In this document: positions 40,509 to 49,397 of the stretch, piece by piece
Numbering within the stretch: the stretch's first letter is position 1
Layout of the letters: the number at the start of each line of letters is the position of its first letter
Origin: CAUZFZ01 sp963579025
GTDB taxonomy: Bacteria > Planctomycetota > Planctomycetia > Planctomycetales > Planctomycetaceae
Length of the DNA stretch: 64,000 nt
NCBI GenBank assembly: GCA_963579025.1
Contig: CAUZFZ010000024.1
Coordinates: forward strand, 21,719-85,718
Reading direction: 5' to 3'
Made by a program: the position numbers and the translations under genes
Notes under the pieces: model-generated
Told to the model about the DNA's origin: nothing
The model's input: the letters and a program-made list of their open reading frames with translations, nothing else
Database searches by the model: none

Positions 40509-42785
40509 TTACGGCTCGTCTTTCGATTCCGTGCGAGCGTCGCCGTCCTTCGGCTTGTGAATTTCCAGCTTGTCTTTGATCTGCTTGACGAGCTTCGCGT
40601 CCGGTGTCGGCTGTTCTTCAGCCAGCTTCAGGGCGTTCGTCCATGCCGCGCGGGCCTCGGCCACGTCCTTGAGTTTGTGATGGCAGTCGCCCAAGTGATC
40701 CCAGATCGTCGGGTCGTCTCCGTTTTCCAGGTCAGTAGCCTTCTTCAACCACTTCGCCCCTTCTTTCGCTTCACCCAGCTTGAACAGCACCCAGCCCAGG
40801 CTGTCGAGGTAGGCCGGATTATCGGGCTCAGCCGCGACGGCCTTTTCGATCATGGTCTTTGCCTTCTCCAGGTTCTTGCCCTGATCGGCATACAGATATC
40901 CCAGGTCGTTGTTGACTCCGACATCGTCCGGATTCTCCGCGAGGAATTTTTCCAGAATCTCCTCGCCTTTGCGGATCTTGCCAATCTGGACGTAGATCGC
41001 CGACAGACTGAACTTGGCCTGCCGGGCCAGTTCGACATTCGGGTACTTTTCGAGGAAAGCCACATAGCGTTCGACCGCTTCTTCATAGCGGTGCGCGTGG
41101 TAATAGATCCATGACTGCCGAAACTCCAGAGCCGCCTTACCCTGGGCGTTGAACGAGCCGTCCTTAATCGCCAGACCGATCGATTCGAGAGCTTTGTCTG
41201 TCTCGCCGGTCAGCTCCAGCGCCAGCGCCCGGTAGTACCAGTACAGCGGACGCGAGGCCGCCAGCAAAGGATGGTCGATCGCTTCCTGATAGACGCCAGC
41301 AGCATCTGCGTAGCGTTCCGCACCCATTAGCATTTGCGTGTGGAGTTGAAAAACAGCGGCGGCCTGCGAGGGGTTCGCCTGGACTGCCAGCCGGAAGAAT
41401 TCGGTCGCCGTGTCGATCTGGTCCGACCGGTGTGCCAGCACGGCCAGCAACAGGACCTGTGAATAGTCGTCTGCACCTGCACCGTCTTTCGTCCGCATCC
41501 GCCCCAGTTCAGTCAGCTCGGCAAGCAGTTCGGGGTCACCTTCGATGGCCGCCAGTTCGGTCTCCAGTTCCGGTACCAGATTGGCCAGCTCGTCTCCCTG
41601 AGCCAGCATCCGCGGTAGATTTTCGATACGGGAAAGATTGTCGAGCAACTCGTCAGCCTTACCCTGCTGCCGGAAAATGCGTGCCAGGCCGAGATAGGCA
41701 CGAGGACTTGGGCTGTCCTCGATCGACGCACGAAAGATCTTCTCGGCTTCGTCTAGCTGCTTGTTGTCGATGTAGGCTTCGGCCAGATAGTTCTGGAGAT
41801 TGCCGTTTCGCGGATTGTCCTTTGCCAGCTTTTTCAGGCGGCTCAGCAGGCTGTCGCTTTTGTCCAGCTTCACGAGCACCCGACGGAGCAAGGCAAACGG
41901 ACCGGCTCCACTGTCGAGGTTGGCCTCGAAGAATGTCTCCAACTGTTCCAGCGTTTCGTCGTATTCTTCCTGCTGAAAATGGAGTTGGGCCAGCAGGTAA
42001 TTCACCGCAGCGGGACGACCGTTGTTTTCTTCAGCGGCCCGTTCCAGAGCGGCCTTCGCCCGTGCGTGCCGCTTGGCCCGCATCAGCACCGTACCGATTT
42101 GCTCAAACGACGTGCTGCGATGCTTCTGCAGTTCGTCACGTGTGCGGCGGTCGAGTCCGAACTTTGCGGGATTCAGCAGTGCCGTCAGTACCACGTCGTA
42201 ACAGTCGGCGGCTTTCTCGATCTCCTGCAGGCCGGAGTAGATGATTCCCAGGTCGCGATTGATGAGCACGAAGAAGCCCGTGTTCTTCTTCAGGCGGTCC
42301 GAGGTCCGGGCTTTCTCCAGATACTCAATCGCCTGCGGCAGTTTCTGTTGCTTGACCATCTCGACGCCAAGCTGCCTGAGCAGTTGGAAATCGTTCGGAT
42401 CGAGATCGACGACCTTGGCGGCGTATTCGAGCGCCTTGTCGGCATCCCGCATCTGCAGGGCCAGTTCGATCAGTGCTCGATAGATGCGAATACTTGTTGG
42501 ATCGAGTTTCTCGGCTTTTTCGTAGGCGTCGCGTGCTTCCTTGAGTTTTTCACGCTGCTGCAGCAGGCGGCCTGTCATCAGCCATGCCTTCGCGTTCAGC
42601 TTCAGCTCTTCCTCAGCTGTACGCGGATTGACGGGCTTCAGCGGCAACGCCGGCTCATCGAGCGTCTGCAATTGCAGCCCCGGTCTTGTATCGACGGGTG
42701 GGGTCGTGTCCTGGGCGGCAACCGGGCGCCACGCCGAATTGACCAGACCGACGATCAGCAACACGGCAATCAGCAACCGTGACAT
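40509..42785 (-). CDS. Exported TPR-repeat protein
   Basis: A 758-residue protein; the ATG at 42785 follows CAGGAGAGAGAACT and starts a signal peptide (MSRLLIAVLLIVGLVNSAWRPVAAQ). After a short Pro-rich linker, about 20 tetratricopeptide-type helical pairs cover the whole chain, for example REKLKEARDAYEKAEKLDP, LPQAIEYLEKARTSD, YDETLEQLETFFEANLD and AKTMIEKAVAAEPDNPAYLDSL. A charged tail (KPKDGDARTESKDEP) ends it. No catalytic domain is visible. It probably scaffolds a periplasmic assembly. It lies between ruvB (160 bases downstream) and a divergent coaC. Confidence 0.88.
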   Translation of the reverse strand: MSRLLIAVLLIVGLVNSAWRPVAAQDTTPPVDTRPGLQLQTLDEPALPLKPVNPRTAEEELKLNAKAWLMTGRLLQQREKLKEARDAYEKAEKLDPTSIRIYRALIELALQMRDADKALEYAAKVVDLDPNDFQLLRQLGVEMVKQQKLPQAIEYLEKARTSDRLKKNTGFFVLINRDLGIIYSGLQEIEKAADCYDVVLTALLNPAKFGLDRRTRDELQKHRSTSFEQIGTVLMRAKRHARAKAALERAAEENNGRPAAVNYLLAQLHFQQEEYDETLEQLETFFEANLDSGAGPFALLRRVLVKLDKSDSLLSRLKKLAKDNPRNGNLQNYLAEAYIDNKQLDEAEKIFRASIEDSPSPRAYLGLARIFRQQGKADELLDNLSRIENLPRMLAQGDELANLVPELETELAAIEGDPELLAELTELGRMRTKDGAGADDYSQVLLLAVLAHRSDQIDTATEFFRLAVQANPSQAAAVFQLHTQMLMGAERYADAAGVYQEAIDHPLLAASRPLYWYYRALALELTGETDKALESIGLAIKDGSFNAQGKAALEFRQSWIYYHAHRYEEAVERYVAFLEKYPNVELARQAKFSLSAIYVQIGKIRKGEEILEKFLAENPDDVGVNNDLGYLYADQGKNLEKAKTMIEKAVAAEPDNPAYLDSLGWVLFKLGEAKEGAKWLKKATDLENGDDPTIWDHLGDCHHKLKDVAEARAAWTNALKLAEEQPTPDAKLVKQIKDKLEIHKPKDGDARTESKDEP

Positions 42786-43198
42786 AGTTCTCTCTCCTGT
42801 GCAGAGGCAGGCAGTGTGCTCTGTTGCCTGACCGCAAACCGCATGAGTGCGTTCCAAACTGGAGCCGCATGTGTCTCCGTAAACCGCGTACGCCTTCGAC
42901 TTGTGGCGTCACGAGCCAACGAACAAAAGACTGTCCGTGACCGTCCTGGCGGTTCCGGATTCTAGCGATCGGAATCAAGCCTCACCAATAGTCGTTTGGC
43001 TGGAGTCCCCCACGCCCGGCCTGGCAGCAGCCGGATCGGGGTCCAGCTTCCGGGATTCAGGCATTCTGACGCAATGACGGCCTGTCGGGACAATTCCACT
43101 GAATGCGCTGCCGGGTCACGTGATTCGAGTCGCCGACACCGTCACACTGTGTTGAAACAACGTGGCCACGAGCCGCGAGACACTGACGGACGGAGCAC
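42786..43198. other. Divergent intergenic region between the TPR gene and coaC
   Basis: About 410 bases. The last bases hold the coaC Shine-Dalgarno (CGGAG, 43191-43195) and the first the TPR one. I see no ORF with coding character, RNA gene or inverted repeat here. Confidence 0.4.
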
Positions 43199-43741
43199 AT
43201 GAAGAATCGCGAAATCCTGATTGGCGTCACAGGCGGAATCGCCGCCTACAAAACGGCCGACCTGACGAGCAAGCTGGTCCAGGCTGGCGCACGAGTTACC
43301 GTCGTCATGACCGAGTCTGCCACGAAATTCGTCGGACCGACCACGTTTGAAGCCCTGACCGGTCGACCGGTCTATCGCCAGATATTCGAACCGATCGAGC
43401 ATCATCAGGGCGAACACATCGGACTGGCTCGCCGAGCGGAACTCTATGTCGTCGCTCCGGCCACGGCGAATTTCATCGCCCGGGCAGCGAATGGACTGGC
43501 TGACGATCTCGTCTCGACACTGATGCTCACCGTGACGTGCCCGGTGCTGGTGGCCCCTGCCATGAACACCGAAATGTGGAACAAGCCGGCCACGCAGCGC
43601 AATCTGAAACAGATTGAGTCAGACGGAATCCGTCTCGTACAGCCGGGCAGCGGCTGGCTCAGTTGCGGCCAGGTCGGCGCGGGCCGCATGGCCGAGCCGG
43701 CCGAGATTTTTGAGCAGATACGCGTTTCGATGGAGTCCTGA
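43199..43741 (+). CDS. coaC: Phosphopantothenoylcysteine decarboxylase, stand-alone CoaC domain
   Basis: Decarboxylates 4'-phosphopantothenoylcysteine in coenzyme A synthesis, using FMN. In most bacteria this is the N-terminal half of CoaBC; here it is 180 aa and stops after the flavoprotein domain, with no CoaB domain. Motifs: GVTGGIAAYKTADL at the FMN phosphate site, catalytic H73 in GEHIGLA, the PASANT-like PATANF (residues 87-92), PAMNTEMW (120-127) and the substrate-flap cysteine C156 in SCGQVGAGRMAEP. CGGAG precedes the ATG by five bases. The CoaB synthetase must be encoded elsewhere. It probably forms an operon with the small membrane protein that starts 53 bases later. Other flavoprotein decarboxylases (EpiD, UbiX) are less likely because the PAMN and CG-x-x-GxGR motifs fit CoaC. 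Confidence 0.9.
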   Translation: MKNREILIGVTGGIAAYKTADLTSKLVQAGARVTVVMTESATKFVGPTTFEALTGRPVYRQIFEPIEHHQGEHIGLARRAELYVVAPATANFIARAANGLADDLVSTLMLTVTCPVLVAPAMNTEMWNKPATQRNLKQIESDGIRLVQPGSGWLSCGQVGAGRMAEPAEIFEQIRVSMES

Positions 43742-43793
43742 GTCCAGGCAGACTGGGCCATCGGAAAACAGTACCGCACCGAGGGCTTCCGCC

Positions 43794-44081
43794 ATGACTG
43801 ACATTACGAGTCCCCGGCTGCTGTATCTGAAAGGCAGCCTGTTTTTGCTGAGCGGTTCTATAGCCGCGTTGCTGCTGTTGCTGGAGTCGCCGACTTTGAG
43901 GACCGCCGCGCTGCTGACGCTGTCCGTGTGGTGCTTCGCCCGAGCGTACTACTTCGCCTTCTACGTCATTGAGCACTACATCGATCCGTCGTACCGCTTC
44001 GCCGGACTGGGATCATTTGTCAGATACTCGTTGGATCGGCGACGCCGCCGACGACGGGCAGACGATTTCCCGCTGGATTGA
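43794..44081 (+). CDS. Small two-helix membrane protein
   Basis: 95 residues with GAGGG nine bases ahead of the ATG. Two hydrophobic helices are clear (LYLKGSLFLLSGSIAALLLLLE and AALLTLSVWCFARAYYFAFYVI), followed by a basic cluster of seven arginines and the tail ADDFPLD. The positive-inside rule puts the C-terminus in the cytoplasm. There is no known family. It is downstream of coaC on the same strand and faces the HDAC gene tail to tail, with nine bases between the stops. Longer in-frame readings through coaC are rejected as overlapping artefacts. Confidence 0.65.
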   Translation: MTDITSPRLLYLKGSLFLLSGSIAALLLLLESPTLRTAALLTLSVWCFARAYYFAFYVIEHYIDPSYRFAGLGSFVRYSLDRRRRRRRADDFPLD

Positions 44082-44090
44082 GCCTTTGGG

Positions 44091-45038
44091 TCAGTCCCGT
44101 TTTCCATTCCGCGAGGCCAGTACTTGAAGGTGCTGCTCAACGGATTCGGCCAGAGCATCGACGTTGTACCCGCCTTCCAGAAGGCTCACGCAGCGGCCCT
44201 CACAGTGCTGATCCGCGACATTGAGCACGGATTTGGTCAGGCGTGCGAAGTCCTCTGTCTCGAGTCCCAAGGAACCAATCGGGTCGAGTTTGTGCGCATC
44301 GAAGCCGGCACTGACCAGAATCAACTCCGGCCGGCAACGCGTCGCGCTGTCGCTGAGCATTTGCTCGAACGCATCGTGGTAGTCTCCGCGGGACGTCCCG
44401 AACTCGACAGGCAGATTGAAGACAGTGCCGAGTCCCTTGCCACTTCCGGTTTCTGAGTCGTCACCTGTCCCGGGATAGAACGGGAACCGGTGAGCAGAAA
44501 AGAATGTGACCTGCTCATCCTCGTAGAAGATCTCCTGAGTTCCGTTGCCGTGATGCACGTCCCAGTCGATGACCAGAACGCGATTCAGCTTGTGTTTTGC
44601 GATGGCATGCCGGGCAGCCACCGCGACATTGTTGAACAGGCAGAAGCCCATTGCATCGTCTGGCCGTGCATGATGTCCGGGTGGGCGACTCAGGGAACAG
44701 GCCAGACGGTGCGTGTCTCCGAGCACCTGATCGACGGCGTCGCAGGCGGTTCCAGCCGCCCGCAACGCGACCTCAAAGGACTGCGGGCTGACAACAGTGT
44801 CCGATTCGATGCGTCCACCTCCGGACGCCGCGAACCGCCTGATCCGGTCGATGTGCGGCCCGGTGTGAACTCGCAGCAGTTCGTCGCGCGTGGCCTTACG
44901 GATGGCGCCACGCGTGAATTTCCTGATCAGACCAGTTCGCTCAAGCCGACCGACGATCGATTTCAGGCGGTCGGATGACTCCGGATGATCTCCAGTGTCG
45001 TGCTCCAGAAATATCGGGTCGGCATAAAGGAGAGGCAT
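44091..45038 (-). CDS. Histone-deacetylase-family amidohydrolase
   Basis: Zinc-dependent deacetylase of the HDAC/acetylpolyamine amidohydrolase/AcuC superfamily, 315 aa. Seen: HPESSDRLKSIVGRL near the N-terminus, the histidine dyad H122-H123 in RPPGHHARPDDAMGFC, zinc ligands D160 and H162 in IDWDVHHGNGT, the third ligand Asp in SAGFDAHKLDP, and the transition-state tyrosine in LEGGYN. All catalytic positions are intact. Planctomycetes lack histones of the usual kind, so the substrate is more likely an acetylated polyamine, lysine or small molecule. It is a single gene on the minus strand, ending nine bases from the convergent small membrane protein gene. Confidence 0.92.
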   Translation of the reverse strand: MPLLYADPIFLEHDTGDHPESSDRLKSIVGRLERTGLIRKFTRGAIRKATRDELLRVHTGPHIDRIRRFAASGGGRIESDTVVSPQSFEVALRAAGTACDAVDQVLGDTHRLACSLSRPPGHHARPDDAMGFCLFNNVAVAARHAIAKHKLNRVLVIDWDVHHGNGTQEIFYEDEQVTFFSAHRFPFYPGTGDDSETGSGKGLGTVFNLPVEFGTSRGDYHDAFEQMLSDSATRCRPELILVSAGFDAHKLDPIGSLGLETEDFARLTKSVLNVADQHCEGRCVSLLEGGYNVDALAESVEQHLQVLASRNGKRD

Positions 45039-45291
45039 GGGGCTGGCCCATATGATCCAAAGGGGCGTTCACACGACACAGCGGACGATCGCGTTGTCGG
45101 GCAAATTGTGTCGAACTCGGAATTCCTGTCCAAGATCATTCCTCGACGTTTTGACCAGTCCGGGTCGCCAGAGATATCATTGATGTTTTCTCATCCACCC
45201 CTCTCTTGATTTCGCAGGAACCGCCGTGGCGTTCTAACCGTCGAACCGGGTCACACCGCTAATCCCGATTTGGTTAGAACTCGCCCGCCTG

Positions 45292-47067
45292 ATGCCTGCC
45301 GTACGAAGACGACACGCCCGTCCCATGGGGACTCCTCAACAACCAACCGGCCAGCAGGGCCAGTCGCCAAAACCCCGTCGTCACAACAATGTGAAGACGC
45401 TGGGCCGGTATGTCGTGGACAAGAAACTCGGCGAAGGCGGCATGGGGACGGTCTATCGAGCGACCGACACTCAGCTTGGCCGGATCGTGGCCATTAAAGT
45501 TCTGCCGCTGGAAAAGGCGAAGGAACCGCGACTGGTCAAGCGTTTCCGAGCAGAAGCTCAGGCCGCGGCAAAGCTCAAACATAAGAATATCGTCGGTGTG
45601 TATGACTCCGGCGAGATCGATGGGCTGCTTTACATCGCGATGGAATACGTCGACGGCATCGACGTGCACGAACTGGTGAAACGTAAAGGCGTCCTGGACG
45701 TGCGACGGTCCCGCGACATCGTGCGTCAGCTTGCCAGGGCATTGCAGCACGCGTACGAGCAGAACATCGTGCATCGCGACATCAAGCCGGCGAACCTGAT
45801 GATTGACCGCGACGGCAAGGTCCGGCTGGCCGACATGGGACTGGCTCGCTCGATGGACGATTCCGAGAAGTCCGGAATCACACGTGCGGGCACGACTGTG
45901 GGCACCATCGACTACATGTCTCCGGAACAGACCCGCGACAGCCGGTCGGCCGACACGCGCAGCGACATGTATTCACTGGGAGCAACCTGGTATCACATGC
46001 TGACCGGCCAGACTCCATTTCCCCAAGGTGACCTTCTGAACCGGATCAACGCGCACGCGACGCTGCCGCCTCCGAACCCACAGGACCTCAACGCCGAGAT
46101 TCCAGAGGGTGTGGTCGAAGTCATGCACCGCATGCTGGAGAAAGACCCGGCCGACCGTTACCAGACTCCAACCGACCTGCTCGAAGCACTCGAACGCATG
46201 AGTCTGAAGAAGCAGACCGAGATCGACATGGGGCTTCTGGCGGGTCTCATGGAAGACGACGACGTTTCCGCGCGGAAGTCGTCTCCAGCGCGAAAGCGGA
46301 AGCGCTCCGCGGCAAAGGAGCGACCAGCCGAAAAGTCCCCCAGGCAGAAACAACAACCTGCGGAGAGTCATCCTGAAGAGGAGAGCGACGACGATCTGTA
46401 CGGACTCAGGCCGCCGCCGCCAGGCTCATCAGCAGAGGGCAGCGACGCAGACGATGATTCGGACATGGATATGCCGCTTGGGGGTAGCGAGGGCGGGGGC
46501 GACCTGAATCTCGGATTACTCGCCGCTCTGGCCGAAGACGATGACGAGCCGACGACGCCAGCAGCAGCATCCGCCCCGCCCCGAAAGGCGGCTGCGCGAC
46601 AGCGATCTGGCAGCGTTCGTGATGCCCGGCGTCCGGCCAGAAAAGACCGCGGCTCGGACGAGCGTCGCGAACAGCCGGCGCCAGCGCCGGCCCGACCGAA
46701 AAACAAACGCACGAAGAAACGCCCGCGCCCGGAGCAGCCCCGTGATGACACCACTGTCGACAATGACGCGACCGACACTTCCATGCCTTCCCGACGAGAA
46801 GTCATGCTGGGACGCAGTTCCAGACACGGCCGCACGGGCTCCGCTGGCAGCGCGATGGACGACCGAAAGGAAATGCTGAAAATCGCCGGGATTGTTGTCG
46901 TTGTTTGCGTGATCGGATGGTTTGCCTTCAGCGCGATCACCGGAGGCTCTCAGGCTCCGGAATCGCAACCAGGCCAGGGGGAAGTCTCACCAGGCGGCGA
47001 TTCACCGGATTCCGGCCCGGCGACAGGCGGACCCGGGCCGCAGTCAGCGCCCCGCAGCGGATCCTGA
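45292..47067 (+). CDS. Membrane-anchored Ser/Thr protein kinase (PknB-like)
   Basis: 591 aa from the first ATG; a second ATG at 45325 is an equally possible start. Kinase domain about 38-300: glycine loop LGEGGMGTVY (46-55), catalytic lysine K69 in VAIKVL, HRD at 161-163, and metal-binding D181 in LADMGLA, where the usual DFG phenylalanine is Met. The activation segment TRAGTTVGTIDYMSPEQ is intact, so it should be active. From about 300 to 525 the chain is a low-complexity linker with alternating acidic, Pro/Ala and Lys/Arg-rich blocks, and then one membrane helix (IAGIVVVVCVIGWFAFSAI, about 531-549). The extracytoplasmic tail is short (about 40 residues, Gly/Pro-rich) with no sensor domain, unlike PASTA kinases. 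Partner and substrate unknown. Confidence 0.93.
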   Translation: MPAVRRRHARPMGTPQQPTGQQGQSPKPRRHNNVKTLGRYVVDKKLGEGGMGTVYRATDTQLGRIVAIKVLPLEKAKEPRLVKRFRAEAQAAAKLKHKNIVGVYDSGEIDGLLYIAMEYVDGIDVHELVKRKGVLDVRRSRDIVRQLARALQHAYEQNIVHRDIKPANLMIDRDGKVRLADMGLARSMDDSEKSGITRAGTTVGTIDYMSPEQTRDSRSADTRSDMYSLGATWYHMLTGQTPFPQGDLLNRINAHATLPPPNPQDLNAEIPEGVVEVMHRMLEKDPADRYQTPTDLLEALERMSLKKQTEIDMGLLAGLMEDDDVSARKSSPARKRKRSAAKERPAEKSPRQKQQPAESHPEEESDDDLYGLRPPPPGSSAEGSDADDDSDMDMPLGGSEGGGDLNLGLLAALAEDDDEPTTPAAASAPPRKAAARQRSGSVRDARRPARKDRGSDERREQPAPAPARPKNKRTKKRPRPEQPRDDTTVDNDATDTSMPSRREVMLGRSSRHGRTGSAGSAMDDRKEMLKIAGIVVVVCVIGWFAFSAITGGSQAPESQPGQGEVSPGGDSPDSGPATGGPGPQSAPRSGS

Positions 47068-47159
47068 ATTCGGCGTTTCACGGCAGCTTTACATGGTCCT
47101 GTGATCTGCGTAAGTTGGCGTTCACGAACCATTTTCCGGCCCGCCGTTTACGAGAACTC

Positions 47160-48008
47160 ATGTCCGCACAAGTCAGTCTTCAGCCGGTAGATGCAGCGGA
47201 CCTCGCTGCCGATGAGCGGCCGGAAACGCGGACCGATCTGATGTTCATCGATCTGCATACGCATTCGCACTATTCCGACGGTCTCCCTTCGGTGTCGCAG
47301 ATCGAAGAGCACTGTCTGCGGACCGGAATCGGCGTCGCTCTGACCGATCACAATCAGATTCGCGGCTCCGTGCTCCTGTCTCAGCGGGAAAAGTTTCCGT
47401 GCCTGCCAGGCATCGAAGTCGGGACACGTGAGGGGCTGGAGTTTCTGGTCTATTTTCCAGACGCCGGGCGACTGGAAGACTACTTCATGCGGGCGGTTGA
47501 ACCGTATCTGCTAAGCCGGTTCCTCGTGCGGTCGCACATCCCGACGATGGAGTGCCTGGACATCGCTCACGACATGGGCGCGTATGTCTCGCTGGCTCAC
47601 CCGTTCGCTTTCGGTCGCAAGTCGCTCGATTTCCAGCAACGCAGCCGCAAGACCAACGAGACGTTCGTCGACGAGGTCGTCTCGCGTGTCGATGCCGTTG
47701 AGCTGTTCAACGGCGGAGTTCCGGCCAAAGTGAATCGACGAGCCGCCGCGTATCTGAGTGAGATCGACAAACCGATTACCGTCGGCAGCGATTCACATCG
47801 ACTGAAGACGTACGGCTCGTGCGGCGTTTATTTGCGTGGGGAACGACCCACTGGATCAGCTCCGTTGTTTGAAATGCTGTCCGGGAACTCGGTTCACAAC
47901 ACCGAGCAGTCGCTGGGCAGTATTGCCCTGACGCTGCCGATCATCATGCTCAAACACACGCAGTTCTTTATCGCCGCCGGAAACCACCCCTGGCGACGCC
48001 AACGCTGA
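47160..48008 (+). CDS. PHP-domain metal-dependent phosphoesterase
   Basis: A 282-residue protein starting at the ATG at 47160. The PHP metal-site motifs are all present: DLHTHSHYSDG, ALTDHNQIRG, PGIEVGT, VSLAHPFAFG and GSDSHRLKT. This fold binds two or three divalent metals and hydrolyses phosphoesters; family members range from histidinol phosphatase to polymerase-associated exonucleases. It ends three bases before the CDP-alcohol phosphotransferase start, and that gene overlaps hisB, so the three are one operon. A histidinol-phosphatase role is tempting given the hisB neighbour, but its sequence looks closer to the PHP proteins that sit beside lipid genes. Confidence 0.87.
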   Translation: MSAQVSLQPVDAADLAADERPETRTDLMFIDLHTHSHYSDGLPSVSQIEEHCLRTGIGVALTDHNQIRGSVLLSQREKFPCLPGIEVGTREGLEFLVYFPDAGRLEDYFMRAVEPYLLSRFLVRSHIPTMECLDIAHDMGAYVSLAHPFAFGRKSLDFQQRSRKTNETFVDEVVSRVDAVELFNGGVPAKVNRRAAAYLSEIDKPITVGSDSHRLKTYGSCGVYLRGERPTGSAPLFEMLSGNSVHNTEQSLGSIALTLPIIMLKHTQFFIAAGNHPWRRQR

Positions 48009-48011
48009 AGC

Positions 48012-48692
48012 ATGCCGAATTTCAACTATTTCGCCGAGCAGGAACAGGCCGGACAGGAACGCTTTCAGAAGCTCCGCGACCGGCTCCTAGGACCGGTCAT
48101 TCGCCTGTTAATCGCCTGCCGCATCTCGGCAGATGTCATCAGTCTGTTGGGCATGCTGCAGCTCGTTCCGTTCGGGTATCTCCTGCTCCAGGCCGCCGAA
48201 CCACGAGACGTTGCCTTCGCCACTATCTTCCTGTGGCTGCACGTGATTCTTGACGCGGTCGATGGTCCGATCGCCCGCGCGACTGGAAATTCCGGACCGG
48301 CGGGCGCATTCACCGACATGTGCGGCGACCACACAGGCATGCTGATCACGTCGTGCCTGCTGGCAGCGGCCGGTCTGGCTGATGGAACTCTCACGACGGT
48401 TTACGTGTCGTTCTACACGCTGGCGGTTGTCTTCACGATCTGCCTGAACGTGATCAAACAGCCGTTCCGACTTGTCATCCGCACCAAATACCTGCTTTAC
48501 GCCCTCATATCGTTTTACGGAATCTCCGGGACGAACATCCTGAACGAAGCCCTTTACGCGTTCTGTGCGATCCATATCGTGTTCAGTCTGGCGGGTTTTC
48601 TGAAGCTGCGGCGAGTGCTTTGCAGCTCAGAAGTCGACCTGTCAGACTCCGCTCGCATCGAGTCACCTGAATCACCTGAGACACCAGAATGA
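48012..48692 (+). CDS. CDP-alcohol phosphatidyltransferase family membrane enzyme
   Basis: A 226-residue integral membrane protein that transfers a phosphoalcohol group from a CDP-activated donor. The signature D-x2-D-G-x2-A-R-x8-G-x3-D-x3-D is complete: D81, D84, G85, A88, R89, G98, D102, D106, between hydrophobic helices (VIRLLIACRISADVISLLG, VPFGYLLLQ, IFLWLHVILD and three more). Length suits the family of phosphatidylglycerolphosphate, CDP-diacylglycerol inositol or choline-type enzymes; the acceptor cannot be told. The C-terminus is an acidic Ser/Glu/Pro-rich tail. Start three bases after the PHP stop; the stop overlaps hisB by ATGA (48689-48692). Confidence 0.9.
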   Translation: MPNFNYFAEQEQAGQERFQKLRDRLLGPVIRLLIACRISADVISLLGMLQLVPFGYLLLQAAEPRDVAFATIFLWLHVILDAVDGPIARATGNSGPAGAFTDMCGDHTGMLITSCLLAAAGLADGTLTTVYVSFYTLAVVFTICLNVIKQPFRLVIRTKYLLYALISFYGISGTNILNEALYAFCAIHIVFSLAGFLKLRRVLCSSEVDLSDSARIESPESPETPE

Positions 48693-49288
48693 GCCGCACG
48701 GCCGAAGTCTCGCGACAGACTGCCGAGACACAAATCACGCTGCAGTTGAATGTCGATGGAACCGGGGTCCCGCAGATCGAAACGGGCGTCGGCTTCTTCA
48801 ATCACATGCTCACGCTGCTGTCCCGACACGGCCTGTTCGACCTGACCGTCGACGCCCAGGGCGACATCGACGTCGACTATCACCACACCGTGGAAGACGT
48901 CGGCATCTGCTTCGGGCAGGCACTGGCACAGGCGCTCGGTGACAAATCCGGAATCACACGGTATGGGTCGCTGTCGCTGCCCATGGAAGAGACCCTGGTC
49001 ACCAGCGCCGTCGACCTGAGTGGTCGGGCCGCCTTCGTGTACCGGGTCGACTACCCCACAGAAAAGATCGGAGACTTCGACTGTCAGCTCGTCGAGGTGT
49101 TCTGGGAAGCGGTGGCCGCGAATGCCCGGATGAATCTGCATCAGTTGCTGCACCACGGTCACAACAGCCACCACATTTCCGAAGCCGTCTTCAAAGGGAC
49201 CGCCCGGGCACTGCGGCAGGCTGTCGCCATCGATCCGCGACAGTCGGGCGTCCCGTCGTCCAAGGGAAAACTGACAGAAGATTCTTAG
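48689..49288 (+). CDS. hisB: Imidazoleglycerol-phosphate dehydratase
   Basis: Sixth step of histidine synthesis: dehydrates imidazole-glycerol phosphate to imidazole-acetol phosphate, with manganese. 199 aa, the monofunctional form without a fused histidinol-phosphatase. Motifs: FFNHMLTLLSRHGLFDL, the metal-binding HHTVEDVGI (H65, H66, E69, D70), and the second half motif HHGHNSHHISEAVFK near 153-167. The ATG overlaps the upstream stop by ATGA. A perfect 28-base palindrome follows four bases after the stop. No other his genes are near, so the pathway is dispersed in this genome. Confidence 0.96.
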   Translation: MSRTAEVSRQTAETQITLQLNVDGTGVPQIETGVGFFNHMLTLLSRHGLFDLTVDAQGDIDVDYHHTVEDVGICFGQALAQALGDKSGITRYGSLSLPMEETLVTSAVDLSGRAAFVYRVDYPTEKIGDFDCQLVEVFWEAVAANARMNLHQLLHHGHNSHHISEAVFKGTARALRQAVAIDPRQSGVPSSKGKLTEDS

Positions 49289-49291
49289 TAC

Positions 49292-49376
49292 TCGTTTAAC
49301 GGCAAGCCGCAGGCGTCGGCGTTTCGACGCCGGGTCAGCCTGCAAAAACCGACGCCTGCGGCTTGCCGTTAAACGA
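49292..49376. terminator. Perfect 28-bp palindrome downstream of hisB
   Basis: Arms 49292-49319 and 49349-49376 are exact reverse complements (28 of 28) around a 29-base loop, followed by TTTT at 49377-49380. It starts four bases after the hisB stop and ends 22 bases before the next ATG. A rho-independent terminator between hisB and the Nudix gene is the simplest reading; the exactness suggests a dispersed palindromic family as well. Confidence 0.8.
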
Positions 49377-49397
49377 TTTTCATCCGTGGAGGGAGCC

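Noticed and set aside
43614..43793. Upstream extension of the small membrane protein through the end of coaC
   Set aside because: It overlaps coaC out of frame, while an ATG with GAGGG at 43794 is right before the first membrane helix.
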